Assembly (NCBI GenBank): GCA_938007965.1
Contig: CALLMH010000040.1
Span: 18,532-82,531, forward strand
From: an uncultured Saprospiraceae bacterium
GTDB taxonomy: Bacteria > Bacteroidota > Bacteroidia > Chitinophagales > Saprospiraceae
Direction of reading: 5' to 3'
DNA length: 64,000 bases
Made by a program: the position numbers and the translations under genes. The notes under the pieces were generated by a model that saw only the letters and a program-made list of their open reading frames with translations, made no database searches and was not told the origin of the DNA. Positions 33,238 to 43,083 of the stretch are shown here, piece after piece (positions within the stretch are counted from its first letter, which is position 1; each line of letters starts with the position of its first letter).

Positions 33238-33756
33238 ATGAAAGATAAACTAGTAAGTGAATCTCAAACAATAATGACAGAAATGATCATGCCCAATGAT
33301 ACGAATCCACTAGATAATCTTATGGGAGGCAACCTGATGAGATGGATGGATATAGCGGGTGGCATCTGTGCAGCAAGACACTGTGAAGAGCATGTTGTGA
33401 CCGCTTCTGTAGATCATGTTTCATTTACCAGTCCGATTAAGAATGGTGATGTGATTACGCTCAAAGCGGTAGTTACGCGAGCATTCAATACATCGGTGGA
33501 GGTATACGTAGAAGTCTCTGCTGCTGATATTACTGGAGCGAATAGCAGATTGTCAAATCATGCTTATCTCTCTTTCGTAGCACTGGATGATAGGACGAAA
33601 AAACCGACTAAAGTGCCACCCCTAAGACCCGTAAGTAGTGAAGAACAAAAACGCTACGATGGAGCAAGCCGAAGGCGAGAGTTAAGATTAATCTTAAGTG
33701 GTAGAATGAAACCATCAGATGCAACTGAGATCAAAGATTTCTTTGCGAATTCATAA
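33238..33756 (+). CDS. Acyl-CoA thioesterase, hotdog fold
   Basis: Hydrolyses acyl-CoA to the free acid and CoA in the cytosol; chain-length preference is unknown. The hotdog motif NPLDNLMGGNLMRWMDIAGGI near residue 25-45 carries the catalytic Asn/Asp pair of the YciA/BACH group. The strand TASVDHVSFTSPIKNGDVITLKA follows. The C-terminal 40 residues are basic and helical (SEEQKRYDGASRRRELRLI), as in Bacteroidota members. At 172 aa it is one hotdog domain. Confidence 0.88.
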   Translation: MKDKLVSESQTIMTEMIMPNDTNPLDNLMGGNLMRWMDIAGGICAARHCEEHVVTASVDHVSFTSPIKNGDVITLKAVVTRAFNTSVEVYVEVSAADITGANSRLSNHAYLSFVALDDRTKKPTKVPPLRPVSSEEQKRYDGASRRRELRLILSGRMKPSDATEIKDFFANS

Positions 33757-34075
33757 ATCTGAGCCAAAGCTACATATGATAATCGATGATAAATCTTCGA
33801 TGCTGCACGATTATCTAGTTATAATTCAAGAAGGATTCTGAGCTCAATTAGAATAAAGTGAGTAGTATACAGACCAATATAGTTAATTGTTTGGCTAAGT
33901 GACCTTTGCTGGTTTGGGTGTTTGTGTCATTTTGCATTTAGAAAACTTCAAGTGATTGATCAATGTTGCTTGAAAATACGATTCCCACCTTTTACACAAC
34001 TATAACATTTAGAATCAGCTATATTACTAAATTTGGGTTCTCATTTTTTTATATCAATATAAAATCATCTCCACA
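33757..34075 (+). other. Intergenic region before the ABC transporter
   Basis: A 319-bp gap with no credible gene or hairpin. The only feature I can name is a -7 box at 34028-34035. Confidence 0.5.
34028..34035 (+). promoter_or_regulatory. -7 box of the ABC transporter gene
   Basis: TAAATTTG matches TAnnTTTG, 41 bp before the TTG start at 34076. The TAA within it is also the last in-frame stop before the gene. Confidence 0.45.
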
Positions 34076-35869
34076 TTGGCTAAAAGAAAGAATTACGACC
34101 TCGAAAAGGTAAAACTAAATAAGGAGAATTTATCTGAAGCGGTAAAGATATTCAGGTATATAAAACCGCAGATAGGATACTTCTTCGCTGGTATGTTACT
34201 GCTCGTTCTTGGTAGTTTGATATTCATGTTGGTGATGGGTATCCCTGGAGAGATGACGAATATAGCAACAGGTAATCCGAAATGGGACCATGGAATGACT
34301 ATCAAGGACCTTGGTAAGATACTTCTCGTGCTACTTATCGTTCAAGGTGCATTCTCATATTTTAGGACAGTGTTTTTTACCATTGTAGCGGAGCGAAGTA
34401 TGGCTAACCTCAGGAAAGACCTTTATAATAATATCATCTCCCAATCTATATCCTTTTATGAGCGACGTAGAGTAGGTGAACTGACGAGTAGGATAACGGC
34501 GGATGTAGAACAATTGCAAAGCGCATTCTCTGTTACGCTAGCTGAGTTTTTGAGACAGGTCGTTATTTTGATTTCAGGCATTGCGATTATAGCGTATTGG
34601 ACTCCGAAATTGGCACTGGTGATGCTGGCTACCTTTCCAGTAATAGTCATAGCGGCCATGTTTTTTGGTAGACACATCAGGAAGCTGTCTAAAGAAAGAC
34701 AAGATAAACTCGCAGAAACCAATACCATCGTCGAAGAAACGCTCCAGTCATTTCAAGTAGTAAAATCTTTTGCCAACGAGTGGTACGAGTCTGTCAGATA
34801 TGGGAATGCTGTGGACAATGTGGTGAAGATCAGTTTGAAATTTGCTAAGATCAGAGGATTGTTTTTCTCATTTATTATTACAGTTTTATTTGGGGGCATA
34901 TTTTTTATACTGTATCGAGGTGCATTGATGGTAGAGGCGGGTACGATGGAGTCGGGGGACTTATTTTCATTCATTATTTACACTGGGATTCTCGGAGGTG
35001 CTATAGCTAGTTTTGGAACTTTGTATGCTACACTTGCGAGTGCAGTAGGAGCCACAGAGAGAGTCCAAGCTATGTTGGATAGTACGCCGGAGATCTATAT
35101 CAATGATTCGGAGATACATAAAGATCTATCGTTGTCAGGTGATATCGAATACAGAGATGTACACTTCTCCTATCCGACTCGGGTGGAGATGGAGATTCTC
35201 AAAGGTATAAATCTTACCATCAGAGAAGGACAAAAAGTAGCATTAGTAGGTCAGAGTGGTAGTGGGAAATCTACAATCGTCTCGTTATTGATGAATTTCT
35301 ATCCATTGGACAAGGGGCAGATTAAAATAGGCGGTCAATCAATTGATAAGTATAATATTTCACATTTAAGACAGAATGTCGGAATCGTTCCACAAGAAGT
35401 AATATTATTCGGCGGGACTATCAAAGAAAATATCCTCTACGGAAATCCAAAGGCATCAGATGCTGAATTGATCGATGCAGCTAGAAAAAGTAATTGCTTA
35501 GAGTTTATTGAATCATTTCCTGATGGTTTTGATACAGTAGTAGGTGAGAGAGGGATCAAGTTATCAGGAGGTCAGAGACAACGGGTAGCTATAGCAAGAG
35601 CGATTTTAAAAGATCCTCGTGTACTATTGTTAGATGAGGCAACTTCTTCTCTTGATGCCGAATCTGAGAGACTGGTACAAGAAGCATTGGACTTATTGAT
35701 GGAAGGAAGAACTTCTATAATCATAGCCCATAGATTGGCAACGATCAGGGATGTGGATCAGATCTATGTTATTGAGAATGGTCATATTATCGAAGAAGGT
35801 ACTCATGATGAGTTGATCCAAGTTGAAGATGGGGCTTATAATAGTTTGGCGAAGTTGCAGTTTTCGTAA
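34076..35869 (+). CDS. ABC exporter, fused permease-ATPase (MsbA/LmrA-like)
   Basis: Homodimeric exporter half-transporter. Residues 20-320 form the six-helix permease with the coupling-helix region FYERRRVGELTSRITADV. The nucleotide-binding domain follows, with Walker A GQSGSGKST (near 390), Q-loop VPQEVILFGG, signature LSGGQRQR (near 490), Walker B VLLLDEATS and switch His in IIAHRL. Substrate is unknown; lipid, lipopolysaccharide or drug export are all possible. The start appears to be TTG at 34076: the frame is closed by a TAA at 34028 with no ATG between, and the next ATG would remove part of the first helix. Confidence 0.9.
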   Translation: MAKRKNYDLEKVKLNKENLSEAVKIFRYIKPQIGYFFAGMLLLVLGSLIFMLVMGIPGEMTNIATGNPKWDHGMTIKDLGKILLVLLIVQGAFSYFRTVFFTIVAERSMANLRKDLYNNIISQSISFYERRRVGELTSRITADVEQLQSAFSVTLAEFLRQVVILISGIAIIAYWTPKLALVMLATFPVIVIAAMFFGRHIRKLSKERQDKLAETNTIVEETLQSFQVVKSFANEWYESVRYGNAVDNVVKISLKFAKIRGLFFSFIITVLFGGIFFILYRGALMVEAGTMESGDLFSFIIYTGILGGAIASFGTLYATLASAVGATERVQAMLDSTPEIYINDSEIHKDLSLSGDIEYRDVHFSYPTRVEMEILKGINLTIREGQKVALVGQSGSGKSTIVSLLMNFYPLDKGQIKIGGQSIDKYNISHLRQNVGIVPQEVILFGGTIKENILYGNPKASDAELIDAARKSNCLEFIESFPDGFDTVVGERGIKLSGGQRQRVAIARAILKDPRVLLLDEATSSLDAESERLVQEALDLLMEGRTSIIIAHRLATIRDVDQIYVIENGHIIEEGTHDELIQVEDGAYNSLAKLQFS

Positions 35870-35920
35870 GACTATTCCTCTAGCATATGTCTAATTTTTT
35901 AATTCAAAAAATAATCCAAA

Positions 35921-36277
35921 ATGAAAAATATAATATTCCACCTCAGTACATGCAACACTTGCCAGCGCATCATAGGAGAACTAGACACCACTGAAGGTAT
36001 CGAACTTCAGAATATAAAGGAAACCCATATCACAGAAGCGGAACTAGATTTCGCAAAGGAGAAAGTGGGTTCGTATGAAGTTTTGTTCAACAAGCGCGCT
36101 ATGAAATATAGAGCACAAGGACTAAACAATGAAACCCTTACAGAAGCGGATTGGAAGAAACATATCCTAGCCGAGTACACATTTCTCAAAAGACCTCTAG
36201 CTATATATAACGACGAAGTTTTTGCAGGCAATGCAAAGAAAACAGTAGAAGCACTAAAAAAAGCGGTAAATGGATAG
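35921..36277 (+). CDS. ArsC/Spx-family thioredoxin-fold protein
   Basis: A 118-residue thioredoxin-like protein with CNTC near residue 11-14 at the position of the Spx/ArsC active site, then the family-like segment GSYEVLFNKRAMKYRAQGL and the C-terminal FLKRPLAIYNDEVFAGN, which matches the ArsC xRP pattern. It may be an arsenate-reductase-like enzyme or a redox sensor; the context does not decide. Its stop overlaps the hemF start by 8 bp, so the two are translated together. That link to heme synthesis is unexplained. Confidence 0.8.
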   Translation: MKNIIFHLSTCNTCQRIIGELDTTEGIELQNIKETHITEAELDFAKEKVGSYEVLFNKRAMKYRAQGLNNETLTEADWKKHILAEYTFLKRPLAIYNDEVFAGNAKKTVEALKKAVNG

Positions 36278-37169
36278 TCCTAGTAGAGTCGAGATCAAGT
36301 CCTTCTTTATGAATCTGCAAGATAATATCTGCAAAAGCCTCGAATCACTAGATGGCAAAGGTACATTTCATGAAGACCTTTGGGAAAGACCCGAAGGCGG
36401 TGGTGGTCGATCGAGAGTGATACTTGGCGATAAGATCGAAAAGGGAGGTGTGAACTTCAGTGCAGTAGAAGGACATCTGCCAGAAAGAATATCAAATGCA
36501 CTCGGTCTTGACCCTACAGATTTTTTTGCCACGGGGGTAAGTATAGTCCTACACCCTCATAATCCTCTGGTGCCTATTATCCATATGAATGTCAGGTATT
36601 TCGAGACTTCGGTTGGCAAGTATTGGTTTGGAGGAGGAATAGATGTCACTCCTCACTATATAGTGGATGAAGATGCTCAGTTCTTCCATAATTATCTAAA
36701 ATCTACTGGAGATAAACATGATCCAGCATATTATCCTCATCATAAAAAATGGGCGGACGATTACTTCTACATTCCTCACAGAAAGGAGACGCGAGGGATA
36801 GGAGGTATCTTCTTCGATAGATTAGAAGCGGATGAGACGCATACAAAACAAGATCGATTTGATTATGTGAAGGATGTAGGAGAAGCTTTTGTCCCTATAT
36901 ACACTGAACTAATGAACAGGAATAATAGTAAGTCGTATACAGATGATCATAAATCATGGCAGATGCATAGGAGAGGTAGATATGTAGAGTTCAATCTTGT
37001 GTGGGATAAAGGAACAAAATTCGGTCTGCAAACCAATGGAAGAATTGAGTCTATACTTATGAGTATGCCACCTATGGCCAATTGGACATATAACCATGAG
37101 ATCAAATCGGGGTCTGCAGAAGAACTTACGCAAAGTAAACTGATCAAAGGAATCGATTGGGCTTTATAA
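36270..37169 (+). CDS. hemF: Oxygen-dependent coproporphyrinogen III oxidase
   Basis: Converts coproporphyrinogen III to protoporphyrinogen IX with O2, indicating aerobic heme synthesis. Family signatures are clear: WERPEGGGGRSRVI, GVNFSAVEG, GVSIVLHPHNPLVPIIHMN (catalytic His), YWFGGGIDVTPHY and RRGRYVEFNLVWDKGTKFGL. The 299-residue length is normal. It overlaps the ArsC-like gene by 8 bp and is followed within 11 bp by the App1-like gene, so the three may be one operon. The heme made here would feed the ccm system and the P450. Confidence 0.95.
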   Translation: MDSPSRVEIKSFFMNLQDNICKSLESLDGKGTFHEDLWERPEGGGGRSRVILGDKIEKGGVNFSAVEGHLPERISNALGLDPTDFFATGVSIVLHPHNPLVPIIHMNVRYFETSVGKYWFGGGIDVTPHYIVDEDAQFFHNYLKSTGDKHDPAYYPHHKKWADDYFYIPHRKETRGIGGIFFDRLEADETHTKQDRFDYVKDVGEAFVPIYTELMNRNNSKSYTDDHKSWQMHRRGRYVEFNLVWDKGTKFGLQTNGRIESILMSMPPMANWTYNHEIKSGSAEELTQSKLIKGIDWAL

Positions 37170-37179
37170 TTATTCATTC

Positions 37180-38100
37180 ATGAAGAAGCTTCATATTCAA
37201 GTTTATACTTCATTCATCACTAGGACACACTTGTATGTGAAGGGAAGGATATTGAAAGATAGTCCTTTGTTGATCAGACCTACGCACGGCATATTTTCTT
37301 CTTTGATATATACGATTATCAGAGCGTTTAGCCGTGAAATAAAATACCTTCCAATAAGATGTGTAATCTCTGATGTTAGTTATGATATAGAAACAGACAA
37401 GGAAGGCTATTTCGAGATATTCGAAAATATAGAGCAGAAAGATATCAAGGGGAATGTAATAGAGATCTCCGCTCAGTATAAGAAACGAAGTAATAAGATC
37501 TCATCAACGATTAATGATCTCACATGCGAAGTTCCTGTCGGAATCATATCTGATATCGATGATACAGTGATGGTCACCGGTGTGAAGTCTTTCTTCAAAA
37601 TCAAGGTCGTTCTCAATACGTTATTCCTCAACCCATTCAGAAGGAAACCTATAGAGGCCGCGGCAGATGCATTCCATCTTATCTCCAATCAAGTCGAAGG
37701 TATTGGTCCAGTAATATACTTGTCTAATAGTCCATGGAACCTGTTCATCTATCTTAAGACTTTTTTAGAATTCAACGGTTTTCCAGAAGGAACAATTATC
37801 TTAAGAGATATGGGCTGGCAGTTATTGAAGTCCAAAGAAATAGCTCAGCGGAATAAGTTTATTGAGACAGAGAAGATATTGAAAGTATTCAGCGACACGA
37901 ACTTCATCCTTGTTGGAGATACTGGAGAATTAGACTTTGATATCTATCGACAATTGGAAGAGAAGTATCCAGAAAGAATCAATCAAATAATCCTTAACAA
38001 GGCTGGGAATAGAAAAAAGGAGAAAATGTTAGAAGAATTTACCAAGAATAATCCAAAATATAAGGTGTTAACTGGGTTTTCTAAGGTGTTTGATGATTGA
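37180..38100 (+). CDS. App1-like phosphatase (DUF2183)
   Basis: HAD-like phosphatase related to the catalytic domain of yeast App1 phosphatidate phosphatase. The nucleophile motif DIDDT is at residues 125-129 in GIISDIDDTVMVTG. The second motif is YLSNSPWNLF, the Lys region is LLKSKEIAQRNKF and the acidic motif is ILVGDTGELDFDIY. The N-terminal 110 residues form a beta-rich domain usual for bacterial members. The substrate, phosphatidic acid or another phosphate ester, is unproven. It starts 10 bp after hemF. Confidence 0.82.
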   Translation: MKKLHIQVYTSFITRTHLYVKGRILKDSPLLIRPTHGIFSSLIYTIIRAFSREIKYLPIRCVISDVSYDIETDKEGYFEIFENIEQKDIKGNVIEISAQYKKRSNKISSTINDLTCEVPVGIISDIDDTVMVTGVKSFFKIKVVLNTLFLNPFRRKPIEAAADAFHLISNQVEGIGPVIYLSNSPWNLFIYLKTFLEFNGFPEGTIILRDMGWQLLKSKEIAQRNKFIETEKILKVFSDTNFILVGDTGELDFDIYRQLEEKYPERINQIILNKAGNRKKEKMLEEFTKNNPKYKVLTGFSKVFDD

Positions 38101-38159
38101 TGGCTTATATTTGATAGTAAACATCACACCACTCCAATTATCATTATTAAATAAATGGA

Positions 38160-38696
38160 ATGAATCGATATTTAACCATACTAATTTCTGTTCTCTTACT
38201 TCAGAGCTGCGACAAAGAAGTAGTACCACCGCCATCGCCTCCTTGTGAGCATGATGATTTTCATGTGTCTTTTAGATTCAATGATAGTTGTGAATCACAA
38301 GTTTATGTGGACTTTAGTGATGATGGAGACTACTTTTCTATTTATTCGGGAAGAAGTCATAATTAAGAAATATCACAATTTTTATCAATAGGTATTAGTA
38401 AAGAATCAATACTAAATGATACACTTTGGATAGGAACTGAAACGTATACATTGTCTACATTGGGATCAATAGGATATATCTACTCAGAACCTAGTGGTGT
38501 ATCAGGAAGTTTTCGTATACCGCCTGGGCAAGGTACTAAAAATGACTTTCTCATCATCGACTATTACAATGCAGATACGATCATACTGGAAGGGAGGTTT
38601 CAATGTACTTTTAAAGAGGGCTCCGCAGCTTCATGGGTAAATGCACCAGACAGCCTTGTACTGACTGATGGCAGTTTTAAGGTGATGATGGAGTAA
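38160..38696 (+). pseudogene. Secreted lipoprotein gene interrupted by one in-frame stop
   Basis: The start encodes a lipoprotein signal with lipobox LQSC, then KEVVPPPSPPCEHDDF. After 68 codons a TAA (38364-38366) interrupts. The same frame then stays open for another 109 codons (EISQFLSIGISKES and onward, ending GSFKVMME). Because both halves share one frame with no shift, a single base change in one codon explains the break; CAA to TAA would do. The full product would be about 178 residues of unknown function. It could also be a truncated but stable 68-residue lipoprotein, readthrough, or a sequencing error. Confidence 0.7.
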
Positions 38697-38732
38697 ATTT
38701 ATTAACTTTATACCCATAAATCAATAATCACA

Positions 38733-38834
38733 ATGAAGTTACTTTATAGATTAGTAATTGTTAGTTTCTTCGTGAAAACTGAACTCTCATTTTTTGAAAT
38801 TATCAAATCGTTTACAGCGCTTAATTGCTTCTAA
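38733..38834 (+). other. Short open frame with a signal-peptide-like start
   Basis: ATG begins a 33-codon frame (MKLLYRLVIVSFFVKTELSF and onward) that looks like the first part of an exported protein cut short. It directly follows the broken lipoprotein gene and may be a remnant of a second secreted gene. Nothing else supports expression. Confidence 0.2.
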
Positions 38835-38928
38835 ATGTTGACATTTAAAAGTATAATTGGTTTTTGTACAATTTGTTTTGCAAGCAATGATGAATGATTT
38901 ATTCCACCTTGTTTTGATTAATAAAACT

Positions 38929-38936
38929 TACTTTTG
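38929..38936 (+). promoter_or_regulatory. -7 box of rimO
   Basis: TACTTTTG matches TAnnTTTG, 26 bp before the ATG. A TTG at 38909-38911, 17 bp further upstream, could be the -33 element. Confidence 0.55.
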
Positions 38937-38962
38937 CACCACATTACAGAAAGTAGAGATTT

Positions 38963-40276
38963 ATGAAAACGAAGACGCTCAATAAAAACAAGGTAAATGT
39001 CATCACATTAGGATGTAGCAAGAATCTTGTAGATTCTGAAGATCTGATCACACAGATCAAAGGAAACGATATAGCAGTGACGCACGAAAGCGAGGAAGAT
39101 GATGCGAACATCGTAATCGTAAATACTTGTGGTTTCATAGATCTAGCGAAAGAAGAATCAGTAAATACAATCTTGCAATATGCAGATGTAAAGAAAGCGG
39201 GAGGAATAGAAAAACTGTACGTTACAGGTTGTCTTTCTCAGAGATACAAGGATGATTTGGAGGTAGCTATCCCTGAAGTAGATGCCTACTTTGGTACAAT
39301 GGAGATGCCGAGTTTACTAGCAAAATTGGAAGCGGATTATAAGCATGAACTGGTAGGTGAAAGAGTGCTTTCTGGTCCAATTCACTATGCATATCTTAAG
39401 ATATCTGAAGGCTGTAACCGTACATGCTCTTTCTGTGCGATACCGCTTATGAGAGGTAAGCACGTATCCAAGACGATAGAAGCACTGGTCAAAGAAGCTG
39501 AGAATCTCGCTCGTATGGGTGTGAAGGAGATTATGCTCATAGCTCAAGAGTTGACATATTATGGTTTAGATATTTACAAGAAGAGAGAACTGCCAAGGTT
39601 ATTGGATGCACTTTGTGAAGTGGAAGGGATAGAATGGATAAGATTGCACTATGCATATCCGTCGAAGTTTCCACTGGATATATTTGATGCGATGGCAAGA
39701 CAGCCAAAGATCTGTAACTACTTAGATATTCCACTGCAACATGCGGATGATACTATGCTAGAGCGTATGAGACGTCAGATCACCCAAAAAGAGCAACGGG
39801 AATTAATCAAAATCGCGAAAGAAAAAGTTCCTGGGATTCATATTAGAACCACTTTCTTAGTAGGTCATCCTGGAGAGACCGAAGAAGAGTTTCAGAGTCT
39901 ATGTGATTTCGTATCGGATATGAAATTCGATAGGGTAGGTGTCTTCCAATATTCTCATGAAGAGGATACCAGTGCTCATGATATGGAAGATGATGTAGAT
40001 TCAGAAACTAAGGCAGAGCGTGCTAATCGTATTATGGAGATTCAGAATTCCATATCGTTAGATAATAATGAAACCCTTGTCGGTCAGACTTTAAAGGTGT
40101 TATTCGACCGAAAAGAAGGCGAGTTTTTTATCGGGCGAACAGAATTCGATAGCCCAGAAGTTGATAATGAGGTATTGGTATCCGCGAAGGATCAATACGT
40201 TAGAATAGGTGACTTTGCGAATGTATTAATAGAGTCAGCTGAAGATTATGATTTGTACGGAAGGGTGGTATCCTAG
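38963..40276 (+). CDS. rimO: Ribosomal protein S12 methylthiotransferase RimO
   Basis: Radical-SAM enzyme that adds a methylthio group to the conserved Asp of ribosomal protein S12. The N-terminal MTTase domain has Fe-S cysteines in TLGCSKNLVDSE, VNTCGFI and VTGCLSQRY. The radical-SAM motif is CNRTCSFC (near residue 150), with SEG before it and PLMRGKHVSK after. The C-terminal 65 residues fit a TRAM domain. CSKNLVDSE and CAIPLMRGKH separate RimO from MiaB. At 437 residues it is full length. It is monocistronic with its own promoter. Confidence 0.93.
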   Translation: MKTKTLNKNKVNVITLGCSKNLVDSEDLITQIKGNDIAVTHESEEDDANIVIVNTCGFIDLAKEESVNTILQYADVKKAGGIEKLYVTGCLSQRYKDDLEVAIPEVDAYFGTMEMPSLLAKLEADYKHELVGERVLSGPIHYAYLKISEGCNRTCSFCAIPLMRGKHVSKTIEALVKEAENLARMGVKEIMLIAQELTYYGLDIYKKRELPRLLDALCEVEGIEWIRLHYAYPSKFPLDIFDAMARQPKICNYLDIPLQHADDTMLERMRRQITQKEQRELIKIAKEKVPGIHIRTTFLVGHPGETEEEFQSLCDFVSDMKFDRVGVFQYSHEEDTSAHDMEDDVDSETKAERANRIMEIQNSISLDNNETLVGQTLKVLFDRKEGEFFIGRTEFDSPEVDNEVLVSAKDQYVRIGDFANVLIESAEDYDLYGRVVS

Positions 40277-40292
40277 AAGTTTTTATATTGTT

Positions 40293-40325
40293 CCTGTATC
40301 ATATGATAGGCTGAATTATTTTTTA
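40293..40325 (+). terminator. Possible terminator after rimO
   Basis: The palindrome TATCATATGATA inside CCTG...GG is followed by AATTATTTTTT. The stem is AT-rich and the T run lies about 10 bases away. Confidence 0.35.
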
Positions 40326-40418
40326 GTTGCCATTAAACACGCATAGGTTTATCTTTTTACAGAGGGGGAATAGTATTTTATAATTTCATTTAAGTATCTT
40401 TAAGATAAACTAAAGTAA

Positions 40419-42989
40419 ATGAAAATCAATTTGAGAGTATTACTTTTCTTATTAATTTGTTGTAAAATAGGATTTTCTCAAGGTCCTACACTGAAGGAGA
40501 CTCCAGCAATAATATCTCCTATTGATTCTAGCTATTTGCTTCACTCGTTTGAGATTGGTAAATCAAAAAATGAATCTTTCAAATTTAATCACGGCATCAT
40601 TTCTGATCCATTTTTATTACTCCAAGGGCAGGTTTCTGGATTGCAGGTGTATAATAGGGGCGGAGATCCTAATAATCAAAGTGTCGCACGCATAAGAGGC
40701 TTAGCTTCTTTGGATTCGGATATACAGCCGCTTGTGGTGATTGACGGAGTGCCAAATGCGGCAATTGAAAATATAGATCCTAATAATATAGCATCTATTG
40801 AGGTGCTCAAAAGCGGATATGCAAAATCACAATATGGTGCTCGCGGTGCCAATGGTGTCTTACTGATTACAACGAAAAAGCATCCTGTTGATTCTTTACT
40901 TTCAGTTCAGTATTATGGATTATTCGGAATAAGTAACGCCACAAGAGATATCGAAGTTTTTTCTAGAGACGAATTTATCAACAATGGAGGGATCGATCTA
41001 GGTTCCGATCAAAATTATTTATCGGAGATAAAGAGGACGGGTATTTCCCATGTACATGGATTCACACTAAGTAATGGAAATGCTAACTATAATTATAGTA
41101 TTTCTGGAAACTATAGAAATATAAATGGGATATTGAAGAAATCTGGTTTCCGTCAATATAATGGATCTGCTAGCTTGTCATTTAGACTATTTGATGATAG
41201 ACTGAAGGTCAACTTGAACGGAAAGGCGACTGAAAAAAATCAGGACCTTAGTTTTACTGAAGCTTTTCGATACGCGGTTACTGCAAATCCCACGGTTCCG
41301 ATCTTTGGAATAGATTCTCCATTTCCATTTAATTTAGAAACTTTTGGAGGGTATTTTGAGACTCTAGGATTGTTTGGGTCATTTAATCCAGTCGCTATGT
41401 TGGATCTCAATAGCCGTACTCGTGACCTCAACTCATTCCTATATTCTGCCCATGTTAATTATCAGGTATTTGATGGTTTACAGATTGGCACCACTTATGC
41501 CGCTCAATCACAAGACCGAGAATTCAGTTTGATTGGCCAGGAAACATCCTACTTTTTAGGTAGAACTATTGATGGTGTTCGTAGAGGCTACGGCGTTAGC
41601 GATACTGGAAGTGGCAATTTCGTATACAGCGATTCTTATGTCAAATTTTACAAAGATATCAGTGACATAGATATAAAACTACGTGCAGGATACAGCTATC
41701 AAAATTTCGAGTCAAATTCAACTATGTTTTCATACCAATGGCCTGATTTGACACCTAATAGCGACCTAGAAGTCAATAGCGATCAAAACAAACTAATCTC
41801 ATTTTATAATACTTTAGGTATTAGCAAAGGCGATAAGCTATTTATTGACGCAGGGCTGAGATATGAAGGTTCATCACTTCTCATAGAAGATAAGTGGCAG
41901 CTATATCCATCTACTCAGATATCATACGACTTTGGTGGGGGCTTAGCTGAAGAAGATCATCTCATATTATTTGGTGGGTTTGGTGTTACCGGATCACAAA
42001 ATGATGTTTATACGCCTGATCCGTTTGGTCTATTCGTTCCTATATTCGAAACTGAAATAAGCAGTGAATACGACCTTGGTATTAATTATACAAACAGACG
42101 AATCCAATTGGGTCTTGAGGTATACTCAAGGAATACAAGTAATACGAATATCAATGAATTGTTACAATTAGAGAATCCCTATGCCGATATAAAGACGAGA
42201 GGATTGGATTTAACAATAAGTACAATATTGGCAGATAGAAAGAATTTCAAATATACATCTGGCTTACATCTATCTACATATAGATCGACTGTAGATTTTG
42301 ATTTTAGAATACCGTATGCAAACCCTGGGCCCCCTGGATTTGGAAGTACGACTTTGCTAAGTTTAGGTTTTGGTGAAGAATTTGGTCAGATATTCGCTCC
42401 AGTTTTCGAAGGAGTAGATGCAGATGGTTTCACCATGTATAAGGACGTTAATGGTGACAGAACTGTAAATGTATCATCTCCAGTTGCTATTGATACCGAT
42501 TATGCAGATGTAGGCAATGCTATTCCTGATTTTGAGTTTGGCTGGCGTCATAATATCAAGGCCAATAATTATGAGATTAGTGTATTATTAAGAGGAGCAT
42601 TTGGACACAGCTTGGTCAATATCAATAGAATGATCTTTGAAAATGATTTCGTTTCAAGTGAACTGTACAATAGAGTAAATACAAGTAAAGCCGTCGAAGG
42701 ACTAAAAGAAGCTAGATATTCCTCTTTGTATGTAGAGGATGCAAGTTTTGTCAAATTAGATAATCTATCTATCTCGCGCGCATTTCGTTTAGGTGCAGAT
42801 AATAAGATATTGAGTTTATCCATCATTGGCCAAAATTTATTGACCATTACAGGCTATACAGGACCAGATCCAGAACCTTCGTTTTTTGATATGGAGGGCG
42901 GTGGTTATTTTTCGCCGGGGTTAGATAGAAGATCGACTTATAGACCATCTCGTACTATATCGGTGGCCGCTAAGATAGATATCAACTGA
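40419..42989 (+). CDS. SusC/RagA-like TonB-dependent outer-membrane receptor, orphan
   Basis: Outer-membrane beta-barrel importer driven by TonB. Residues 1-20 form a signal peptide (ending GFSQ). The plug domain is recognisable from LLQGQVSGLQVYNRGGDPN, VARIRGL, PLVVIDGVPNAAIENIDPN and IEVLKSGYAKSQYGARGANG, the SusC-type plug pattern. Alternating barrel strands fill the rest, ending RPSRTISVAAKIDIN. At 856 residues it is shorter than most SusC proteins (about 1000), because the N-terminal carboxypeptidase-regulatory-like domain is missing. No SusD gene lies beside it, so it is not a standard SusCD pair and its substrate is unknown. Confidence 0.85.
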   Translation: MKINLRVLLFLLICCKIGFSQGPTLKETPAIISPIDSSYLLHSFEIGKSKNESFKFNHGIISDPFLLLQGQVSGLQVYNRGGDPNNQSVARIRGLASLDSDIQPLVVIDGVPNAAIENIDPNNIASIEVLKSGYAKSQYGARGANGVLLITTKKHPVDSLLSVQYYGLFGISNATRDIEVFSRDEFINNGGIDLGSDQNYLSEIKRTGISHVHGFTLSNGNANYNYSISGNYRNINGILKKSGFRQYNGSASLSFRLFDDRLKVNLNGKATEKNQDLSFTEAFRYAVTANPTVPIFGIDSPFPFNLETFGGYFETLGLFGSFNPVAMLDLNSRTRDLNSFLYSAHVNYQVFDGLQIGTTYAAQSQDREFSLIGQETSYFLGRTIDGVRRGYGVSDTGSGNFVYSDSYVKFYKDISDIDIKLRAGYSYQNFESNSTMFSYQWPDLTPNSDLEVNSDQNKLISFYNTLGISKGDKLFIDAGLRYEGSSLLIEDKWQLYPSTQISYDFGGGLAEEDHLILFGGFGVTGSQNDVYTPDPFGLFVPIFETEISSEYDLGINYTNRRIQLGLEVYSRNTSNTNINELLQLENPYADIKTRGLDLTISTILADRKNFKYTSGLHLSTYRSTVDFDFRIPYANPGPPGFGSTTLLSLGFGEEFGQIFAPVFEGVDADGFTMYKDVNGDRTVNVSSPVAIDTDYADVGNAIPDFEFGWRHNIKANNYEISVLLRGAFGHSLVNINRMIFENDFVSSELYNRVNTSKAVEGLKEARYSSLYVEDASFVKLDNLSISRAFRLGADNKILSLSIIGQNLLTITGYTGPDPEPSFFDMEGGGYFSPGLDRRSTYRPSRTISVAAKIDIN

Positions 42990-43083
42990 TGTGGCTTTGA
43001 TAATTAATCATTTGAGCGTAGAACCAATTATACATCTTGATGTTAAAATGTCATATATGAACATATAATTACTTCAACAAGTT

